A stretch of DNA of 15,222 bases from an uncultured Elusimicrobium sp. GTDB taxonomy: Bacteria > Elusimicrobiota > Endomicrobiia > Endomicrobiales > Endomicrobiaceae. Below the pieces are notes generated by a model. That model did not search any database, was not told the origin of the DNA, and was given only the letters and a program-made list of their open reading frames with translations. The DNA lies in the NCBI GenBank assembly GCA_902761395.1, contig CACWKJ010000022.1, positions 1 to 15,222 of the forward strand. The letters are read 5' to 3'. Position numbers and translations under genes: made by a program. The first letter of the stretch is position 1. Each line of letters starts with the position of its first letter. Below, piece by piece: positions 12,201 to 15,222 of the stretch.

Positions 12201-13325
12201 TTAGAGTGGTACCAAATGTGCGTCCCAACCGCCGAGCTCGGCTTCGTTGTACTTATAAATCGGAGTTTCTTTGTTTAACGGTTCCGTAACTATTTTTCTT
12301 ATTGCTTCTTCCGCATAAAAAGCGGCAGCAGCTATACCGACTGCGGCACAAACCTGACCTACAGCCGGAATATAAGCAACCGCCTGTATTATGTTATAAA
12401 AGACAAAAAGTTGTTGTGCTACCATAGGTGACAAAAGTGCTGCCGTAATATAAGATAAGCCTGTACTTGTATCTTCTTTTTCGGGAAACATAGGACCTTT
12501 AACATTATATAATCCCGCAGCACCCAAACTATACAATACAGGCATATTAACATCAAAGACATTTTTGAATAACGGGTATCCGTCATTTTTTGAAGGAGTT
12601 TTTATTCCTATACCTACCAACTTTTTATCGTAAAAGTCCGTATCTTGAACATACCAAGACACATTATCTTTCATATATTGTCTGGGTATAACTATGTGAT
12701 AATGTTTTGCTTGAACATCGAGACAAAAATTCATTGTTTTATAATAAGTTATCCCTTTAGTATTTCTTTTTATACCTAACCAAACTTTCGGATCGGTTAT
12801 ATTAAAATTGAACAAATTTGTTCCTTTGGCATATCTTGAAGGTATAACAAAAACTTTATAATCTTTATCGGGAATTTTATTTAATAACAGCGCAGATTGA
12901 ACCATATAGTTTGTAAGTAAAAGGTCTTGAAACTGTTGTATTGAATTTACAAGCTTTTTCATTTTCAATACACCGCTGTACCTTTCGTTTACGGCAACAC
13001 CTGCTTTGGGACAATAATAGTCGCAAAACGGACCGGGTATCATCGAACCGCCAACCTTATCGGTAGAAAATGACGGAAACATTGCTATCATAGGATACGA
13101 TGCAGTAGATAAAACGGTTGCCATTAAACTGTTTGTCGCACCCAACAAATTTAATGTTCTTGCCTGCAAATTTGCAACGGATATTACCGTGTTGTCAACA
13201 TAGTTTTGTAATATCATTTTATCTCTTAAAATTTTGGCAATGTTTACCATCATTGCCCAACTGAATATAAGGATTAACGACATTACAAGCATATAAGGTA
13301 ATACCTGGCCTTTTCTATTGTTCAT
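12201..13325 (-). CDS. TadG-like membrane-anchored protein of a Flp/Tad-type pilus cluster
   Basis: From the ATG at 13325 this is a 374-residue protein. It opens with MNNRKGQVLPYMLVMSLILIFSWAMM and goes on to VNIAKILRDKMILQNYVDN, the typical TadE/G-like layout: a GQ box, one N-terminal membrane helix, then an amphipathic 'DKxxLQNxxDN' helix as in TadG-type proteins. A long extracytoplasmic domain follows, with a possible disulfide (FCDYYC) and a second hydrophobic region near the C-terminus (about residues 293-338, Ala-rich). Unlike its two upstream neighbours it lacks Glu at +5 after the glycine (GQVLPY), so prepilin-peptidase cleavage is not expected. The longest frame starts at 13346; ATG 13325 overlaps the TadE-like stop by 11 bases and matches the family start, but neither has a strong Shine-Dalgarno. 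Homology is recognised only at the N-terminus; the rest is unknown. Confidence 0.75.
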   Translation of the reverse strand: MNNRKGQVLPYMLVMSLILIFSWAMMVNIAKILRDKMILQNYVDNTVISVANLQARTLNLLGATNSLMATVLSTASYPMIAMFPSFSTDKVGGSMIPGPFCDYYCPKAGVAVNERYSGVLKMKKLVNSIQQFQDLLLTNYMVQSALLLNKIPDKDYKVFVIPSRYAKGTNLFNFNITDPKVWLGIKRNTKGITYYKTMNFCLDVQAKHYHIVIPRQYMKDNVSWYVQDTDFYDKKLVGIGIKTPSKNDGYPLFKNVFDVNMPVLYSLGAAGLYNVKGPMFPEKEDTSTGLSYITAALLSPMVAQQLFVFYNIIQAVAYIPAVGQVCAAVGIAAAAFYAEEAIRKIVTEPLNKETPIYKYNEAELGGWDAHLVPL

Positions 13326-13809
13326 ATTCAGGAAACTCTTTTGCATCGGGATATGCCTTATTGTAAAATTCTTCGTCGGGAGATTTCACCATTCTTGCCC
13401 TTGCGGACTGTTCTCTGTAAAACAAAGAATTGAAAAATTGCCCGAACATTATTCTTGTATTGTAACCGACTTTTACATTATGTTTATTTATTTTTTTGTT
13501 GCTGTGATCCAAAATTTTGTTACCTAAAATATCTTCGTCCCAGTGTGTGGTTTTATAATAAAATACACTCTTGGAACTTAACATATATGCCGTAAGAAGC
13601 TTTGATACTGTTTCTTTTGCGGTGTCGGCAATTTCTTTATTTTTTGTTACAACTATTTTTCTTGCAGCCGAAAAAGCACTGTAATTCAAAAACATATCGT
13701 CCGTAACAATAATACAAACTTGTATTGCCGCAAACATTAAAACTGTTATTATACAGGCAATTATAAATCCTTCCAAAAAAGATTGTCCTTTATTGTTAAA
13801 ACAAAACAT
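13315..13809 (-). CDS. TadE-like pseudopilin
   Basis: From the ATG at 13809 this is a 164-residue protein: MFCFNNKGQSFLEGF, then a hydrophobic helix (IIACIITVLMFAAIQVCIIV). The sequence G/QSFLE, with Glu at +5 after the glycine, matches the processing motif of Flp pilins and TadE-type pseudopilins cut by a TadV-like prepilin peptidase. A short helix with NYSAFSAARKIVV follows, as in TadE ('xYAxxxAARxAxV'), then a charged extracytoplasmic part without recognised domain. The longest frame begins at 13866, but GGGAG lies 6 bases before the ATG at 13809 and the added N-terminus would put 19 residues in front of the leader, so 13809 is preferred. It overlaps the upstream pilin-like gene by 14 bases and the TadG-like gene downstream by 11. 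Confidence 0.85.
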   Translation of the reverse strand: MFCFNNKGQSFLEGFIIACIITVLMFAAIQVCIIVTDDMFLNYSAFSAARKIVVTKNKEIADTAKETVSKLLTAYMLSSKSVFYYKTTHWDEDILGNKILDHSNKKINKHNVKVGYNTRIMFGQFFNSLFYREQSARARMVKSPDEEFYNKAYPDAKEFPEYEQ

Positions 13810-13975
13810 TTGATACTCCCGCAATAAAGGAAATAAAATTGAATTTATGTTTCCATGCAAGAACAAAAAGTTTTACCATACCATAACTTGCGGCAAACAT
13901 AACAAGAGTAAACAAAACATACTCTACCGCAGCCTGACCGAATTTATTGTTTATAATATTTAGAATTGTTTTCAT
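13796..13975 (-). CDS. Flp-type (class IVb) pilin-like protein, 59 residues
   Basis: This small gene reads MKTILNIINNKFG/QAAVEY, then VLFTLVMFAAS, YGMVKLFVLA and a short tail ending in VLF. The leader ends in Gly13 and is followed by Gln+1, Glu+5 and Tyr+6, which is the Flp prepilin signature (G/xxxxEY), directly ahead of a hydrophobic helix. Flp pilins are 50-80 residues and polymerise into thin adhesive pili after cleavage by TadV-type peptidase. The ATG at 13975 overlaps the secretin stop as ATGA, and its own TAA (13796-13798) lies 14 bases inside the TadE-like gene, so both junctions are of the coupled kind. The mature helix is interrupted by Lys and followed by a basic segment (WKHK), so it could be a minor pseudopilin rather than the main subunit. 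Confidence 0.82.
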   Translation of the reverse strand: MKTILNIINNKFGQAAVEYVLFTLVMFAASYGMVKLFVLAWKHKFNFISFIAGVSNVLF

Positions 13976-14700
13976 TGTTCTATAATTTTCGGAGTAACAA
14001 AGATTAAAACATTCGTTTTGTTATCTTTTACTTTTGTATTTTTAAACAATGTTCCGAGTAAAGGAATATCGGAAAGTATAGGAATACCCGAAGATGTTTT
14101 ATCTTTATAATTTTCTATAAGACCCGCAATAACTATAGTTTGCTGATTTTTTAATATAACACTTGACCTTGCCTGCCTTTTGGCAATGTTCGGAAAACCT
14201 TGAACGGCATTTGCCCAATCGAGTCTCGAAAGTTCCGTTTCTATAACTAAATCTATTCTGTCCTCTTCCAAAATTTTCGGTAAAATTTCCATAATAATTC
14301 CGTACTCTTTCCATTCTACATTACCGCCGGAAACACCGGATACCGCTATAGGAAATTCCCCTCCAACCAAAAATCTTGCTTTTGTTCCGGACTTTGTTAC
14401 AAGTTTAGGATTGGATAAAACTTGTGCCGAACCGCTTTCCTGTAAAAGTTTAAGTTTGGCACTTAACGGAGTGTATCTTACCCAATCGTTAAATTCCACA
14501 AGTGACGGATAAACGGTGTTACCTTCACCGTTTGTAACAAAAAGTTCACCGGTAGAAATTTCATCCACCCACTTTATTCCGTACTCTTTGGCTTTGTTAT
14601 TATTTATTTCGGTTATTTCTATGGATATTTCAACTAATTGTTCCGCAAATATAGCAGTAGAAATAAAAAGTAAAGTTATTAAGATAAAAAACTTCTTCAT
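13972..14700 (-). CDS. Secretin C-terminal-domain protein (CpaC/RcpA-like, very short)
   Basis: This 242-residue protein has a signal peptide (KKFFILITLLFISTAIFA, cleavage after residue 19) and then almost only the secretin homology domain: EISIEITEINNNKAKEYGIKW (24-44), SGSAQVLSNPKLVTKSGTKARFLVGGEFPI (89-118), EYGIIMEILPKI (132-143), AKRQARSSVILKNQQTIVIAGLI (173-195) and SSGIPILSDIPLLGTLFKNTKVKDNKTNVLIFVTPKII (203-240). Secretins form the outer-membrane channel of type II/III secretion, type IV pili and Tad pili. CpaC/RcpA proteins normally also carry N-terminal periplasmic (BON/N0-N1) domains that are missing here. It starts directly after the gcvT stop (TAA then ATG, no gap) and overlaps the pilin-like gene by ATGA. 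It could be the pore of the pilus encoded beside it, or an accessory secretin-like subunit. Confidence 0.92.
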   Translation of the reverse strand: MKKFFILITLLFISTAIFAEQLVEISIEITEINNNKAKEYGIKWVDEISTGELFVTNGEGNTVYPSLVEFNDWVRYTPLSAKLKLLQESGSAQVLSNPKLVTKSGTKARFLVGGEFPIAVSGVSGGNVEWKEYGIIMEILPKILEEDRIDLVIETELSRLDWANAVQGFPNIAKRQARSSVILKNQQTIVIAGLIENYKDKTSSGIPILSDIPLLGTLFKNTKVKDNKTNVLIFVTPKIIEQ

Positions 14701-15222
14701 TTATTTCTTTGCTCTTTTATAAAACGGTTTAGGAACAATTGTTATGTTTCTGAGATTGTTATGAACTTTTATTTGTATCGGCAAACTTTCGTCCGTTGAA
14801 ACATCTATCAATGCCATACCGATAGCTTTTTTAAATGTAGGCGAAAAACTTCCGCTTGTAACATAACCGATTTTTTTATCGTTCAAATAAACTTCATCGT
14901 GTGCTCTTGCTATACCGTTTTGGCAAATAAAAGCTACTAATTTTTTTGAAGGATTATCTTTTATTTTTTCTATTTCGGATTTTCCTATAAAATCTTTATT
15001 CCAAAATACAGTTTTTATAAATCCCGCATCTATAGGATTTATTTCTTCCGAAATTTCGTGACCGTGTAACGGCATACAAGCTTCAAGTCTTAATGTATCT
15101 CTGCAACCGAGACCGCAGGGTTTTGCACCGAGTTCAACAAGTTTAGACCATATATATTCCGCACAGTTGTTGGATATAAGAATTTCAAATCCGTCTTCAC
15201 CGGTATAACCTGTTCTTGCTAT
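14701..15222 (-). CDS. gcvT: Glycine cleavage system T protein (aminomethyltransferase), 3' part
   Basis: The frame is open to the right edge; the last 173 residues are present. It reads IARTGYTGEDGFEI from the edge, then GLGCRDTLRLEACMPLHGHE (the start-independent part lies above 15075) and AGFIKTVFWNKDFIGKSEI, and it closes with the C-terminal beta-barrel (GYVTSGSFSPTFKKAIGMALI). These are GcvT signatures: the protein transfers the methylene group from H-protein-bound aminomethyl to tetrahydrofolate, releasing ammonia. The catalytic Asp is upstream of the window. Where many GcvT proteins have GARDTLRLEAGMPLYG, this one has Cys at two positions (GCRDTLRLEACMPLHG). An internal ATG at 15075 is not the start, since homology continues upstream. 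The downstream secretin gene begins at the next base after its stop, an odd partner for a one-carbon enzyme. Confidence 0.95.
   Translation of the reverse strand: MARTGYTGEDGFEILISNNCAEYIWSKLVELGAKPCGLGCRDTLRLEACMPLHGHEISEEINPIDAGFIKTVFWNKDFIGKSEIEKIKDNPSKKLVAFICQNGIARAHDEVYLNDKKIGYVTSGSFSPTFKKAIGMALIDVSTDESLPIQIKVHNNLRNITIVPKPFYKRAKK

Noticed and set aside
15075..15075. ATG at 15075 as the start of a short 124-residue gcvT-like protein
   Set aside because: GcvT homology (ARTGYTGEDGFE, LGCRDTLRLEA) continues in the same frame to the right edge, so this is an internal Met of a gene cut by the window.

Overview
The window is AT-rich (roughly one-third G+C by eye), with short intergenic gaps and tightly packed operons. 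The host is Gram-negative: there are two signal-peptide beta-barrel proteins, a periplasmic thioredoxin-like protein and a secretin. The gene mix is reminiscent of low-GC host-associated Elusimicrobiota. That placement is a tentative inference from style and content and rests on no marker comparison.

Layout. (1) 1-1970, minus: the N-terminal part of a RecB/AddA-like UvrD-family helicase that runs off the left edge, directly downstream of smpB (trans-translation). (2) 2022-2889, plus: a near-consensus promoter, tRNA-Arg(ACG), a stand-alone NifU C-terminal (Nfu-type) Fe-S protein and a YfcE/MJ0936-type metallophosphoesterase. (3) 5429-2893, minus: a promoter, an XRE-cupin regulator, an ACSM-like acyl-CoA synthetase and a small PspC-domain membrane protein. 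(4) 10616-5466, minus: a promoter and then trxA, tlpA-like, trxB, polA and coaE, a redox plus DNA-replication/CoA operon with overlapping or nearly abutting genes. (5) 10797-12178, plus: two tandem paralogous outer-membrane beta-barrel genes, each with its own copy of the same promoter and each followed by a strong rho-independent terminator. (6) 15222-12201, minus: the 3' end of gcvT, then a very short secretin, a 59-residue Flp-type pilin, a TadE-like protein and a TadG-like protein, all touching or overlapping.

The most interesting region is 12201-14700. It is a compact Tad/Flp-like module containing a previously uncalled 59-residue gene (13796-13975) that carries a textbook Flp prepilin motif (G/QAAVEY). 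The pilin-like and TadE-like proteins keep the G/XXXXE processing motif and the TadG-like protein does not. The secretin consists almost only of its C-terminal domain. The block is translationally coupled to the glycine-cleavage gene gcvT.

Other points: PolA has lost three of the four catalytic carboxylates of its proofreading domain and has Asp in place of the usual Glu in both motif A and motif C. The first beta-barrel paralogue has lost about 16 codons next to its last strand. The 315-bp gap at 10548-10862 carries two promoters flanking a degenerate interspersed repeat. Better start codons than the longest ORF are supported by Shine-Dalgarno sites or ATGA overlaps for the acyl-CoA synthetase, the XRE-cupin regulator, coaE and the TadE-like gene.
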